Source of the DNA: Callaeas wilsoni
Taxonomy: Eukaryota; Chordata; Aves; Passeriformes; Callaeidae
Reading direction: 5' to 3'
Length of the DNA stretch: 64,000 bases
NCBI GenBank assembly: GCA_013398955.1
Contig: VWPU01011633.1
Span: 1-64,000 of the forward strand
This document shows positions 11,401 through 23,800 of the stretch, piece by piece. A program made the translations under genes and the position numbers. The notes beneath the pieces are model-generated. The model ran no database searches and was not told where the DNA came from. It saw only the letters and a program-made list of their open reading frames with translations. How positions within the stretch are numbered: position 1 is the stretch's first letter; every line of letters begins with the position of its first letter.

Positions 11401-13934
11401 GCAAACCAACCCTAAACTAAAACCTGACCACCACATACTTCGCCTAAGCATTAACCATGTTTAAGAAAATGCTTGCATATACCAGAATATCTCTATGCCA
11501 ATAGGTTTACATCTCTCCCCAGACTGCTTGAAAGACACCCATAGAAAATAGCCTTTTGTTGTGTTCAAGTAATGGAGGAAATACCTGGATGTTGTCACAA
11601 AATGCTTCTGTGAGTTACCATGACTTAAAGACTGAGGTTTCTTTTCTTATTACCACTGCACAACCTTCACGCCCAGGTCATCTCTTCCAGCTTAAGGAAT
11701 TGTTGGAAAGGAATCCTGGAAAGAAATAAGTAGATGATAAAGCCATTCTTAGCCATTTTCTAATTTTATTTGTGCTAAACTTTCACTCCAAGTTTATAAA
11801 GCCAGAAATTCCTCACTATGTAGCTCCAGCCTCTGTCACTAATGAGGTTAAACATGTCTATGCAGGGAACTAGCATTTTTTTACTGAGTGAGACCTTTAC
11901 TCAACAGACTTGTCTTTTCACTTTGCTGGTTGATACCACCTTCCCAGATTAGGTAAACGGGAATGCAGCCACTTTGCTCCTCTTATGAGGTCCTTGAAAA
12001 CAGTAAAGTAACAAGAAAACCCAAAGACTGATTATCATTCTAACAGCCTCTGCTTGTTTTTGAAAAACTTCTCACCAACAACGGCTCCTGTCAGGCTATA
12101 CACTTCATGAGCTTTCTCATGGGAAAAATGGAAGGAATCAAGATTGAAATCCATTTCAAGCAAGGAAAGCAAGCTCTGAAGTCGGATACTCAGTTGGATC
12201 AGTTCTGAGCTATTGCAGTCAGATATTAAAAATATTTTAATGGTAAATTCAGATCACATAGAAAGGAATAAAAATTAGGTGGTGCACTCAAATAGGTCAT
12301 GAAGTGAAGGAAATTAAGTCTTTGCATGTGTTGGACAGAATAAGTGAGTTAAACACTCCATGTGCATCAAACATGTTTGGGTATGTCAGCTGTTCTTCCT
12401 GGGCTAGCAGAGTGAAAACTTTCAGTACAGAAATGGGGAGTTATCAGTAGCTTTGAGTCATTGAGACTGACAGACTTTTTCTAGGTCTTCTACTTTATTA
12501 ACATGGAAAATAATTTCAGAGATAAGTCCTGATTTCAGCTACACTGTATGTCTATGTATGAAATTAAGATCAATACAGCTCAAACTATTCCTACTGTGAA
12601 GGGGATTGGAGGTGAGCAGAGCAGGACTCTGCCTGTGGCTTCAAAATAAGCTTAGAAAAAAGCTTGTTTTCAGAAGAATATAATTTACCATCTTCAAATA
12701 ATTTTAAAATTTTGTATGTAGATGGGACCCCTTTTCTTTTGCTGACTTGGATCACAAGTATTCTTTAATACTTCTATGATGTGTCTTGTCGGATTATAAT
12801 AGTGGTGACTTTGGGAAACAAAGAAATGCACTTATCTCTTTCTAGCTAATCTTTTTGATCAAGATTCTATACAAATTGAAAATCTAAACAAACACTGAAT
12901 AGTTTCCTGGAATCACATAGTCAACAGCTATATGGTGCTAAAATAACCCAACAATAATAGAGGAGTTACATATAATATCACCTTGAAGAAGGCCTTGTCT
13001 GAGATCATGGTTAATATTTTTTGGGAACGGCAGAAGTATAAACAGTGTCAGAGAAACAACACAACCCCCTCCACAGGCCCTCCTTTCTTGGGGTGCCTGT
13101 TCTGAGGAAGTCTTTCTCCATACATCCATTTATGATGTTATCAGGCAACAGATACCCTGTAATTTTATCTTGTCTTTCCTTACAGTGCCCAGTCTCACTG
13201 ACGATCTAGGTGTGATAGCATATTAAGTGATTCTGCTCCATGTATAACAAATGCAGTAAATCAGGGGTGTTCTTTAATTGTGTCTCAGCTCTTGTCCTTT
13301 CTCAAGACTTCTCTGTCTCCTCAGATTAATGTGAAGATGGCAGACAAAACGGTTATGGTTGTGATTCGCTATTATCTCTGAGATCTGGTCTAATTGTTAG
13401 GGGACCTGTGTTGGCTCTGACAGGCAAATGTGCGGCACATTTCACAGTAACTTGGCAAGGGTAGGATTGGTCCCTCTTAGGAAGTTCTCCTGTATCGGTA
13501 AAAGGGAGTTTCCAATCCAAGTATACCCAGGCTGTACTTAGAGGGTACCCAATGTACCCAGGGCGAGAGGAGAAAGGGACGAGAGATTAACAGGGCTGAA
13601 GTTTGTTTTACATAATATCTGCAATGCTTACAAGTATCTCATTCGTCTGAAATAAAATTGTGCTGGGAAAAGGACAATAAAATGTTTCTCCCAAAATTTC
13701 TCTTTACTGATATATGTTATCTTTATGAAGATTTCCTTTGTTGTATTCATATGCATACTCCCAGTTTTCTCAGTTCTGATTGCTTCAACTGCCAAAAGAA
13801 AGCCTATGTGTCCCCAGCATTACTGTGTCCCTAGCATTAAAATTCTTTCTTTACTTGTCGTGTTATCTTTTTTTTTTTAAATTCCTAACCTATGTGCAGA
13901 TAAAGTCAGTCAATTTCTAATGTGTCTGTACAGA

Positions 13935-14275
13935 TTCTCTAATGCAGCCTGGGATACCATCTGCCTTTTTTGCTGCAATTGCATATTGCTGGCTCATGTT
14001 CAACTTAGTGTCCACTAGGATTCCTAGGTCCTTTTCTGCCAAGCTGCTTTCCAGCTGGGTGACTCCCAGTATTATGTTGGTGCAAGAGTTTGCACTTCTC
14101 CTTGCTAAACTTAATGAGGTTCCTGTCAGGCTGTCAAGGTTCCTCTGGATGCGACCCTCTGGTGTATCAGCCACTCCTCCCAGTTGTGGGAAGTGTCATC
14201 GGTCTCTGCTATCAGCACGCTTGCTGAAGGTACACCCTGCCCCATCATCCAGATCATTAATGAAGATGTGAATTG
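13935..14275 (-). mobile_element. CR1 LINE, reverse-transcriptase palm fragment, inactive
   Basis: Read on the minus strand, this covers CR1 ORF2 from the INDLDDG block, through the palm, to GCIRES. Recognisable pieces are GGVADTPEG, IQRNLDSL, SSLAEKDLGILVDTKLNMSQ and AAKKADG. The catalytic F/YADD position is not intact: the frame reads ADS there, followed by a stop and a frame change. The codons between DSL and LGV are also disturbed. It has neither the 5' part nor the 3' tail, so it is an internal relic. It overlaps in reading order with the element at 1-768 but in the opposite orientation, so the two are separate insertions. Confidence 0.92.
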
Positions 14276-15226
14276 TCTGAAGTTCCTTGCCTTTTTTACT
14301 GGTCACATATCCTTTCTCTTTGACTTTCTCTCTCTCTAATCTAATTTTTCAGTTCAATCAAGTTCAAACTTTCCATCTTTAAAGATCATTGCAGTTCTTT
14401 ATCCCTATGCGTATCTGCTCTCATGGCAGTGCTGCCTCTCCTCTTGTTGCTAGCTCAAGCTGAGAACACTTCCTCGTCTCCTCACACAAACACCTCTTGC
14501 ATGAGAAATTCAGTTCAACAAGTAAGTGCCAAAAAGAGCTGGCACACAGCTGGGATACAGTGATTTACTGACGTCCTGGAAAATTGTTGCTGTCGAGGGT
14601 AATAGACTGGTGTTGTTTATAACAGTCAAACATGCCTGATAGGTTTTCCATAATAATTGGAAAGAGCATGATTAACCTTACCAGAGAAATTATGCTGTAG
14701 TAAGCAAAATATCCTGTCTCTGAGCTGACTTTAGCTAGAGGTGACCACCAGAGAAAGCGTTTTTCTTCAAGCAATCTGAAAAACCTCTCAAAAATTACCC
14801 TCAGAGTTCAGTTTTGGTACCAACAGACATTAAGTATGTTAACCATCAAACCTGCAGCTATTTAGGCCTTGCAAGGATTGTGTGAATTAACTCATTTAAC
14901 TGTCCAATATCAATCCTTTTGCTGTGTTTCTCTTCTATTCCCTGCCCCTCAGACCTGTGGCCAGCTATTCTTGTGGCATAGGCATTCCTGCTTCAGTACC
15001 TTTGTCCCAGACTTGTGTTTGCTCCATGGTAGGAACAATACCAACTGCAGCTTGTGCTTCAGCAGGATGAACATAGCTGTAGTACACGGGTGTACTACAG
15101 TTCAATGCACTGGGGCAGAATAGGATGTCAGCAGTGAGATGCTTCTGTGAAGGGAGTATTTATGTCATTCAGCTCAATGTAAGCACCTGGACTCCCTGTG
15201 GGTGAAGTTTTGGTTTTGGATCTTTC

Positions 15227-15241
15227 TGTGTGTGTGTGTGT
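15227..15241. repeat. (GT)n microsatellite
   Basis: Seven and a half uninterrupted GT units, potentially length-variable. Confidence 0.9.
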
Positions 15242-15715
15242 CTTTGGTGGTGGGGGGAAGCCATTCAAACCACCTGCAGCATTAGTTCTTTTGGGAAGAA
15301 TTGCCAGAGTAAAGGCAAGCATGAAAGTAAACCTATCAGTGCCGCTAAATTTTGATGACTCCCATTGTAATTAATTTAGCAGGGAACAGAGCCTTCTCTT
15401 GACTTCTATCTTTTTTTTATTAGGGATTCTGTTTTCTAAAGGATGCTACTTCACACACACTCTTTATTTCTGCATGCCAAAAAAATTATGATTAAAATTC
15501 TGAATGGTCACAAATACAAAAATTTTCACCACATAAACACTCAGCTGTATTGGGGAAGATGTTGTTTGGTGGGTGTTTTATAAAGAAGTTCTTTGCCTTC
15601 AGAAGAAACTTCAAAGACAGCCAGGGACAAAATGTGACCATGTGACCAGGCAAAAGGAAGTTTTTTCCACAGCAATAACATAATATCAATGAGAGAGTAT
15701 GAGATAGGTTTGTGA

Positions 15716-15734
15716 TTTTTTTTTTTTTTTTTTG
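15716..15734. repeat. T19 homopolymer
   Basis: Uninterrupted run of nineteen T's. It has no retroelement attached, and CR1 elements do not end in poly(A). Confidence 0.95.
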
Positions 15735-16206
15735 GTGAATGAAGGGTATTAATGGCTTTCACGTAACAGTCTCATGACAGCATGAGCTGGGCAGCCTGTG
15801 GTGGTAGGGCAAAGCTGCAGGCAGTACAGAAGGATGCAGGACTTGCCAAGACTCTGACAGTGGTCTGGTAGTGTTGTGGCAGTATGAATTAATACGCAAC
15901 ACAGCACTGGTATCATAAAAGCAGACTTTGAGATAGGTTTTTTTGGGTTTTTTCCTGTGATAAAGTAGGGGTATCTTCAAGTTTCACCAAAGAGTGTCAA
16001 TGAGATGCATGTAGATGAGGATACATAGCAATCAGGAGTGAAAATGCTAAAGAAGGAACTGGTAGCAAAGTAATGGGATATGAAAAACCTGAAATAAAAA
16101 TTGTATTTAAGCAGTGTTCAGTGCTTATGAGATCCAGTCTGAATTGTTTTAAGGTTATGAAATTTTTAAAGAAACATTTCCTGAAAATCTCCCATTTTCT
16201 TAGTAA

Positions 16207-16211
16207 ATGGT
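16207..16211. repeat. Left copy of 5-bp target-site duplication (ATGGT)
   Basis: ATGGT lies directly before the TG end of the LTR and recurs directly after its CA end at 16725-16729, as expected of integrase-mediated insertion. Confidence 0.85.
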
Positions 16212-16331
16212 TGTAGTGGGTTGACCCTGGCTAGGTGCCACGTGCCCACTCAGTTGCTTTATCAGTCCCCTCTCCTGCCGGGACAGGGGAGGATAAGCTG
16301 GAGCACTGCCGGTAGGGTGAGATAAGGCAGT

Positions 16332-16337
16332 TTTATT
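16332..16337 (-). terminator. LTR poly(A) signal AATAAA
   Basis: TTTATT on the plus strand reads AATAAA on the minus strand. It lies about 120 bases before the 3' end of the LTR in its inferred sense, where the R/U5 poly(A) signal is expected. Confidence 0.6.
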
Positions 16338-16534
16338 ACAATATGAAGGAAAAAGCAAAGCAAAGTCTGCGCGCGCGAGCGAAAAGGAAAAATAAAGGAT
16401 CAATCTCTACTTCCCATGGGCAGCGATGCCCGGACACCTCCCGGGAAGCAGGGCCTCAGCACGCGTAACGGTTGCTCCGGAGGACAGTCAATGAAAACAC
16501 ACGAGTGTCCCCCCTTCCTCCTCTCTCCCTTAGC

Positions 16535-16556
16535 TTTTATATCTGAGCTGACGTCA
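16535..16556 (-). promoter_or_regulatory. LTR core promoter: CRE and TATA box
   Basis: The perfect CREB/ATF palindrome TGACGTCA (16549-16556) lies 7 bp upstream, in minus-strand sense, of TATAAAA (16541 down to 16535). Transcription would start near 16505-16510 and run leftward. The arrangement is an inference from consensus sites. Whether the promoter still works cannot be seen, though both sites are free of mutations. Confidence 0.65.
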
Positions 16557-16724
16557 CATGGTATGGAATATCCCTTTGGCTAATTTGGGTCAGCTGGCCT
16601 GGCTGTATCCCCTCAGAGGGACAGTGCTGCCCGGCAGTAGCCAAAACGCTGCCCTGTTATCAGCACCTATCCAGCTACCAATGCAAAGCACTGTCAGGGC
16701 TGTGAGCTGATCAGACCCAATACA

Positions 16725-16729
16725 ATGGT
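16725..16729. repeat. Right copy of 5-bp target-site duplication (ATGGT)
   Basis: Identical to 16207-16211. Identity of both copies fits an insertion that is not very old, although five bases carry little age information. Confidence 0.85.
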
Positions 16730-19700
16730 ATTTGTGTAGAAGACAAGTTTTGTTAGCTAGTGTTCCACCAATCAGGACCATGACTTTTAAATCAAAAGTA
16801 GAAAGTTCCAACAAAGAAGATCTAGAATGAATAGTAGAAAGCAGCTGTTCTTTGCTCAGTAGGAAAAGGTGGAACCTCTATGCAGAGAAATACCTTTTTC
16901 CCATTGACTTACATTCTCATTACTCTGTGTTATAAGGTGTTCAAAATCAAAGTTTCACGACTGACCTTCAATCAGGAGTCTTTTGTGAGCTCCCAGTGTG
17001 TATTCCCTCTCTGAGCTGGTCAGAGCAGGGACCGTGATTCAGACACACAGGTCCCACCCTACTAACCAGACACCTCAAATTTCTCAAGCCAGCCTTCGAG
17101 GTGATCAGATCCCAATGCTCAGATTCTTTGCTAAACAGCCTGCCTTTTGGTTCTCTTAGAGTAACAAGTGCTGTCCTGCAGGCAACTCGTCTGAAGGATG
17201 TATTTATCTTTGTGCCTGCTTCTGGAAAGCAGCTTGCTTTTGGTTCTAGAGTGTCGTAAAAACAAAGTACTTCCAGGTGGCATCCAAGCATAGCTTAACT
17301 CTGAGTGCAGTGAGTGGTCTGAAGATTCTCATCTGCCCAGCCATGTTTTAGTATGCATACTTCCAGTTTTACTGCAATGGAATATCTTCCAGCTGGTGTT
17401 CAAAAATATTTGCTTCACCTTTTATAGACCACATTTGCTCTGTCAAACAATTGTATTTGATTTCTGTCTTGTCACTGATGTTGGGGTATATATTCAGCAA
17501 ATGGATGGAGAAAGGAATGTACCATATTGCAAAAATCTTTCTTTTGTCTTCCACATTTTCTTATCTCTATCTTGTTGAGACTTCTAGCAAAAATAATTTT
17601 ATGTGATGTAGGGAATGCGTTACATTGTTTCTTTGAGGTTTGTTGCTTTTGGTTTTTTTAAACTAGCATTTATTTCATGTTAAGCTGTCCCTTCCATTTC
17701 TGGGCAGGATGCATTGGTTTGGGTGTTTACTGAATGAGATGCTAAATCATAGATCTGACTATAAATTTATTCTGAAAAAAAATATTTTGAATAACTGAAA
17801 GGCTTATATAGCTACAAAATTGCCTCTGCTAAGCCATAAAAATAACAAGCAACCATATTGTCTCCTAGCTATGTTATATTTGTGCTAATTTTTAAACTAA
17901 GTCACCAAGGAGTTCAAAAGAGTGTGATATATTTAATTTCCTTTTGAGTTGAACAGAAATTATACAAGTGATCTTTTGGTTCTTTTCTAAAACTACTACA
18001 ATACCACAAAACAGAGCTGTTGCTTTTACAGTCTGAGTGCTAAATAGTAACTGGGTACATTACCAGACTTGGCGAGAGCTAATTATCATTAGCTTTCAGT
18101 TATTAGACAAGTTGTAAGTTGCTACCATTGACAAAATGCCAATAATGTAGTCATATATCAGGCATCCTTTGTTTAGAGGAATGTCAATCAGAACCCACTC
18201 TGGAAATTACAAACTGGATGAGAGAGGCTGCTTTTGAATATAATTTGATAAAAATATAACATAGTAATAAGTATTGATTACCTAATCTAATTTATTTTCA
18301 TTAAAACCTTAAAGAAAATATTTTATTAAAGGATCAGGTGGTTCTTTTGTGTAGAAATCCTTGATTGGGCTAAGAACCTTCCTAAAGAATCTTTCAGAGA
18401 TTTTTTGCAGTTTGTACTAGGAACCTTTCAAATCATTCCACACCCTTTTCTTCACTTTATCCACCCAAGCCTCACTTCTTGTTGACAGAGATTTGTAGCA
18501 CTCATTCTGCTTCTTAGGTGACTGATACATTCTCAAATTCCCTGGCAGCAAACCCTGTAGAAGGGCAGGCTGGCAGCGTGTTGCTGGCTATGCAGTACTC
18601 CTGGTTCAGTCAGTGTTTCTCTCAAGCTATTTAGGTAGGGAGGAAAAGGTGTGTGTACTGAGTGCATCCGCAGGAAATGCCCAAGGATGTGGCTGTTAAT
18701 AGAGATATGCTTAACTGGTTTCTAGAAAATACAGTGCTGGACGTTTGTATTCACAGTTCAGTCACGTGAACTTCAGGTAAATGCCGATCTTAGAAGGGAA
18801 ATATATCTGGTATATTCCCTGTTTGACAATGATGTGCTTTTTATTTATGTTTCTGTCTTGACTGTTTGGTTCATAATTTAAGAAACTTGATCTTTCAGTG
18901 GAGTTTGGCCACCAAAACATTTAAGTGGATAATTGAGTAAATTTGACCCCTTTTCTAATTGGCTTAATAACTATTGACTAGAGAAAATTAGCTGTGTGAT
19001 TATGGTTTAACAGGAATTAATATTTAAAATCAGGGTTTTAATTTTATTTTGTTTGTTATATAGTACTGTGACCTGTAGAGATTCAGTCATGTTAAAAGGC
19101 CACAATTTTGCTTCTCACTCAGAAAACCCTTCCTGTAGAATGAAATGTTTTGGACCGCTACGCACAAAGAGGGCTTCTGCCACACCAGACACCAAAATGG
19201 TTACAGAACTATAATATAACCCTGGCCATCATCTTTAAACGCTATGTCTGCATATTCAATAGCCTCTCACACATTTTGTCCCCTCATGTTTTGAAATTAT
19301 GGAAGTTTAAACCAGCATGTAATTTACTTCTGTTCTTTTTGAGGGTTGATGAAGACTTATATTTCTCTGTGTGTGAGACAACTATTTAATCTACATCTTT
19401 AGTTAATTGAAGTGGTTTAATTTATTTGTCCTTTGTTAGTGTTTGTTTAAATAACGCATGACCAGCGTGCTTCAGATACTTTGCATTTGCTTATGGCTTA
19501 TAACTGAAACTACTTTGTGTGTTCCCTGCAAATCAAGTATTCTTACTTCGGTGAAAGAGTGCAAATTCATCCTGCATACTGATGGCTTTCCAAAGGCCTG
19601 CATATCTTTAAAATGCTGCTTAAGCCCACAACTAAACTGTAAGTGTATTTTTTAGTAACATACAGGAATAAACTGTGTACAACACCTGTCAACATGATTA

Positions 19701-20755
19701 TTTTAACCTAGACATATACTGGCTTGATGCTATCCTCGTTGAAGCCGGAGGCTGAAATTTTTATTAGTTTCTGTAGTTCAGATTCAATCCATGAATGACT
19801 CTTGCCAGACACAGAATAATTAGAAATGTTTCTGAGCTCGACTTACAGGTCACTGTTGATGCTGGCGTTATGTGCACAACTTCAGTGTAGTTCACTGAGC
19901 CTGCACTTAAGCTAGGTTTTAAATGGATGCACCAGGGAAACCCCTGTGACAGTGAAGTTAGGGAAACAGTGCTGGCCAGTGGAAGGAGGTAGAATGGGTA
20001 ATGAGGATCAGGAATAGCTTTCTATTTTATTTGCTGCTGTAAGCAAAATAAATATTTTTCCCATTTAATTTTTATAGCTACTCAGACCCAACCATCAGAG
20101 GGGCTGATGGAAAGAAAATTTACAGATGGCCTTGATTCTTTTCTAATTGAGTCCAGTTTTGGTTTGATGCTGATCATTCACACTGATATGAGAGCCAAGT
20201 AACCAAAAAAGAGATCCAAGTGTTAATCCTCTGCAGCTGTTACTCAAGCTTAACTTCCAGGTGAATGGCCGGTATGGTTTTTATCCAGGTAGGGAATACT
20301 GAAGGTGTGGTCCCTTTTCATAAGGGTCAGGCAGGGCATGGTCACTGAATGCTGCCCTGCTATTAAAAGCTTGAAGTGAGATGCATGTTTGGTAGGAAGC
20401 AAACTGCATAGTTTCCCTGCAAAGTTTTTCAAGACCTTGATTTGTTATCTTTCTCACTGGGTTTTCGAGTAGCCGGTCATGGGGCATAATTGGCTATTGC
20501 TTCCCTTGTGAGCTTCACAGACAGTTGCGCTGACAGCTCTCAAGTTGCCTCTGGCTCTGTCATAGAGTTAAGCTGCTGATGGGCTTTCTGTGTTGCTTAC
20601 CAGGCTGCTGTGGATTTAACCGTGCCTCCTCCTGAGCTGTGATATGTGATTGAATTCCCTTATTTAAGTGGAGTACACTGAGATCTTGTGACTTCTGTGC
20701 ATCTATCACATCAGTGGATACAAGAGAAAAGATACTGCTCTACTTTGTGCCGTTT
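16730..20755. other. Non-coding stretch right of the LTR
   Basis: No gene is recognised. The part at 16960-17300 is less AT-rich than its neighbours and holds a 107-codon minus frame without any motif I know. At 20077 a pyrimidine tract ending ATAG opens a 40-codon frame that ends at 20199. It could be a terminal exon but is more likely chance. Confidence 0.55.
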
Positions 20756-20820
20756 AAGAGCTGGACTCGATGATCCTTGTGGGGCCCTTCCAACTCAGAA
20801 TATTCTGTAATTCTGTGATC
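20756..20820 (+). mobile_element. CR1 LINE, extreme 3' stub
   Basis: About 65 bp matching only the CR1 3' UTR end: 'gagctggactcgatgatcct', then 'ttccaactcagaatattctg', then the 8-mer tail. It is a 5'-truncated insertion, or the surviving end of one, with the same tail type as the element at 1-768. Confidence 0.9.
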
Positions 20821-23800
20821 ACTTACAGCATTTTGTAACGGTAGGGATTTAACAGAAAGAAGTGGTTGGAATTAATAGTGAGAAGGTAAATGGCAGGCCT
20901 CACTCTTGAATTTTTTACATAATTAGTATGAATAGTAAGACACCAGAGCTGAAAATGTCTTAAAAGCAAGGTAGTAAAATGTTGATTATGGGGAGGACAA
21001 GGGAAAAAAATAAAGAAAATAAATACTATAGTTGAATTTCATTGTGCAGAGAGAGCATTGAGTTAAATGGAAGGAAAAGAAATTAGGTTATTTGTAAATA
21101 TAACTGTTTTTCTGGCACTAAAAAATTCTTAAGAGAATTTTGTGATGTGCAAGTCTATAGGAGTCTTGAAAAATCAAGGTTTTGAAATAGCTATATTAAC
21201 ATGTTTACAGTCCCATGTTGGTAGATTTTTATTTATTTGTTTAAAAAGGGTTTCCAACTGTATCAATCTGCAACAAAGTGAATCACCAAATGTAACCTCT
21301 GACTATTTTCTTCAGGAGAAGGTACATTTAAAAAATGCTGTGACAAATCAATATAAAACTCTATGCAAAATTACAAGTACAAATAGAATTTTGTTCTTCA
21401 CTGGTTTGCTTATATTGAAATGATATTATTTTATGTGAAGTATGTGTAATAGAGCATTAGATTTGGAAACTCTGTGTTGAATATTATTTTTGACAACCTT
21501 TTTTAGGGTCACTAAAATTCCAATAATTCAGTACAGAATTGAAGTCGATTCCAGAGAAAAATTTAATATAGTCTGCTTGCCTGCCAGCTTTAACATAGTT
21601 TCTGAGTATTGAAATGATTTGACACATTGAAATATAAAGTGCATTTGTCATATGTATTGGTGAAGTATTTTGTGTGATCGCTTCTAAGAAAATTCAAGTC
21701 AGAGTAATACTTAATGTTAGTCTTCTATTTTTACCCTTTTTTAGAAAAAAAAAGAAAAACAACAAACAAAACCAAAAAATCATTAGGGCATATAAACTAT
21801 TATTAGTAATAAAAATGCATATTCTTATCTGGTAATGTCATATTGATCCTAAACTAATTTCTGTTGTGTAGTGGTTTTTTAGTGGTTTTATATAACACAG
21901 ATGTTATTTTGCAGTGATGAACAAGTGCTCCGTAAAGCATTCCTCTTTTCTTGTCCTTGCACAAGCAGTTCTTCATTTTAAAGCAAATACTTTATGACTG
22001 TCCTGAAGAGAGATTAATTTGTGACTACTGCAACATAAGTTCACAAAAATTAATATTTTTTTTTTCTCTTTGTTAAAACATTGGACTTATTGATTACCTG
22101 CTCAAACAAGAGCAAGGAGAATCATAGACAATGGGACTGTATGCTATCCTATTACTTACCAAAATGTCTTCATGCTAGCACAAGGCTTGATTTTACTTCT
22201 GCGGACTTTGGTTCGGGCTCATGGTTCACATGGAGCTGAAGCAAGATTTTTAAGGGTAAGGTGGGGATGTAAATGAACAATTCTGGAGAAATGAGTGCAA
22301 GTAGTAAGACAGCAGGAAGCCCATGTTAATGGCTCGTCCATCTCCTGCATGCAGGCTTTGGAAGGATAACATAAAGGTGTTTCATAAGAGTAGGTGCCCA
22401 AATTCATGGCTTTTTGCTGCCTGATGCTGACCATGGACTTAGCAATGAGATAGATGTACAAGCTACCTAAAAAGTGTGTATGGGGTGTGTTACCATGCCA
22501 AAGCTCATGTTGTTCCAGGCAAGCTCTGCTGCTTCTTTAAAATGTCACAGGGTTTTCCCAGGGAGGAAAATTGAGCAAAGCAGTTTTCTTTCTGGGGCTT
22601 ATGCCTATGGACAGTTTTGATTGTTAAATACAGTTTCTTAAATTTTTTTTAGTCAGTCTCCAAGAGGCAAAATTGACAAGAAAAACACTGTAAACATTGT
22701 GTGCTTTCACACATACTCTGGTCCTTTGATAACTTGGTGGCATTGGCATTAAGTTTGCCCGTTGCTTGCCAGGTGATTGTATTTTTTTCTACTATTTCAG
22801 TGGTCTTCTGTCATTCCCAGTATAATATTCCAACTTACAGCATTTCCAAGCATTGCTTCTCTATTAGCAATATATTCTAGCAAAAATGATTGTTTAGGTT
22901 TTTTTCTGCATGTGAAGGCAAGTCTATTGGACCAATAATACATTTTTATATAGAAAGATACTGTGTGAATGATCTGACCCAAGTATTTTTTCTTATAATA
23001 TTCAAACAAGAATACTTTTTCTTGGTAGAGTTTGAAAACTACACACACTTTAATAGTGTGCCTCAATACAACTGGACAAAACTTTAAATGAATTTGAAGA
23101 TTCAAGTTGCTTGTCCACTTTGTGTGGAAGATTTAGATTAAAAAATTACAGCTAGAAATATACTTACTCATTGTTAAACATCTCTGTTGCAATATAGGAA
23201 GTGTATTGAAGAGTGAGCTATGTATTTTGGAGTGACTGGGACCATGGCAGGGAAACTTCAAATGAAACTTGGTGGACCTTTTTGTTGTAGATTTGGAAAT
23301 AAGTCCAGAAGGCTGAGCTTAATATAACATGTGGCAGGTGGCCTGCATTTGCCTGGAGAATTCCTCTAGGGCAAGACAGCTCAGCAAACACATAAATCCT
23401 TTTTTCTCTGTTATCTAGTAGCACACTTAGTTGCCATGGGAATTATATTTATGCAGCAGATCCTCTGCAGTTCAGTTTGTGCCTAAAGTTTAACTGTACA
23501 GCTGTTACCGTAAATACTACATGGCAATATTTTCAAAACACAGCACCTTTGAACAAAAAGAACATGTCTTCTATTATTGATTTTGTTATGTTATGAAAAT
23601 ATCATTTTGATTACACTAGGATCATGTTTCCCCAAAAGCTTCATAAGTTGATTTAAAGTGTACCTCCTGTACAGCTCTTCCTAATGTTTAGTTATTTATT
23701 TAATTAAAAAGATAAAATGCTGGAATTACCTGAGGAGTATGTTACAGCCAGTGAAATTTGGTAACCTGCAGGACAGAACTTCATAGGAATACAAAGTGCA

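Larger units (their letters stand above)
9510..13934. other. AT-rich non-coding stretch
   Basis: No gene is recognised. It contains a T16 run at 10603-10618 and the G-run tract at 11368-11400. There are also two strong pyrimidine-AG sites, before 10118 and before 13325, each opening a short frame that then stops (31 and 18 codons). These could be terminal exons but are too short to judge. Confidence 0.55.
14276..16206. other. Non-coding stretch between CR1 and LTR
   Basis: No gene is recognised. There is a short (GT)n at 15227-15241 and a T19 run at 15716-15734. Open frames here are short and several run through low-complexity sequence. Confidence 0.55.
16212..16724 (-). mobile_element. Solo LTR of an avian endogenous retrovirus
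   Basis: The 513-bp element has one end reading TGTAGTGGGTTGACCCTGGC and the other ending ACCCAATACA. On either strand it therefore begins TGTA and ends TACA. It is flanked by the 5-bp direct repeat ATGGT. It is much more GC- and CpG-rich than its surroundings (for example the GCGCGCGCG run near 16370). Coding sense is inferred to be minus: in that direction a CRE (16549-16556), a TATA box (16535-16541) and AATAAA (16332-16337) appear in promoter-to-poly(A) order. This implies U3 of roughly 215 bp, R of roughly 190 bp and U5 of roughly 100 bp. No gag, pol or env sequence is present and both duplications are intact, so this is a solo LTR left by recombination between two LTRs. A 5-bp duplication is typical of ERVL-type elements, but the class is not certain. 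Confidence 0.92.

Noticed and set aside
13325..13381. Strong acceptor followed by an 18-codon frame and stop
   Set aside because: Too short to separate from chance. Noted only as a possible terminal exon.
13942..14271. 109-codon plus-strand frame
   Set aside because: Antisense of the CR1 reverse-transcriptase fragment on the minus strand.
22801..22897. Exon-like segment with an excellent acceptor and an open phase-0 frame
   Set aside because: Donor AG|GTTTTT is poor and the exit phase does not fit the other candidates.
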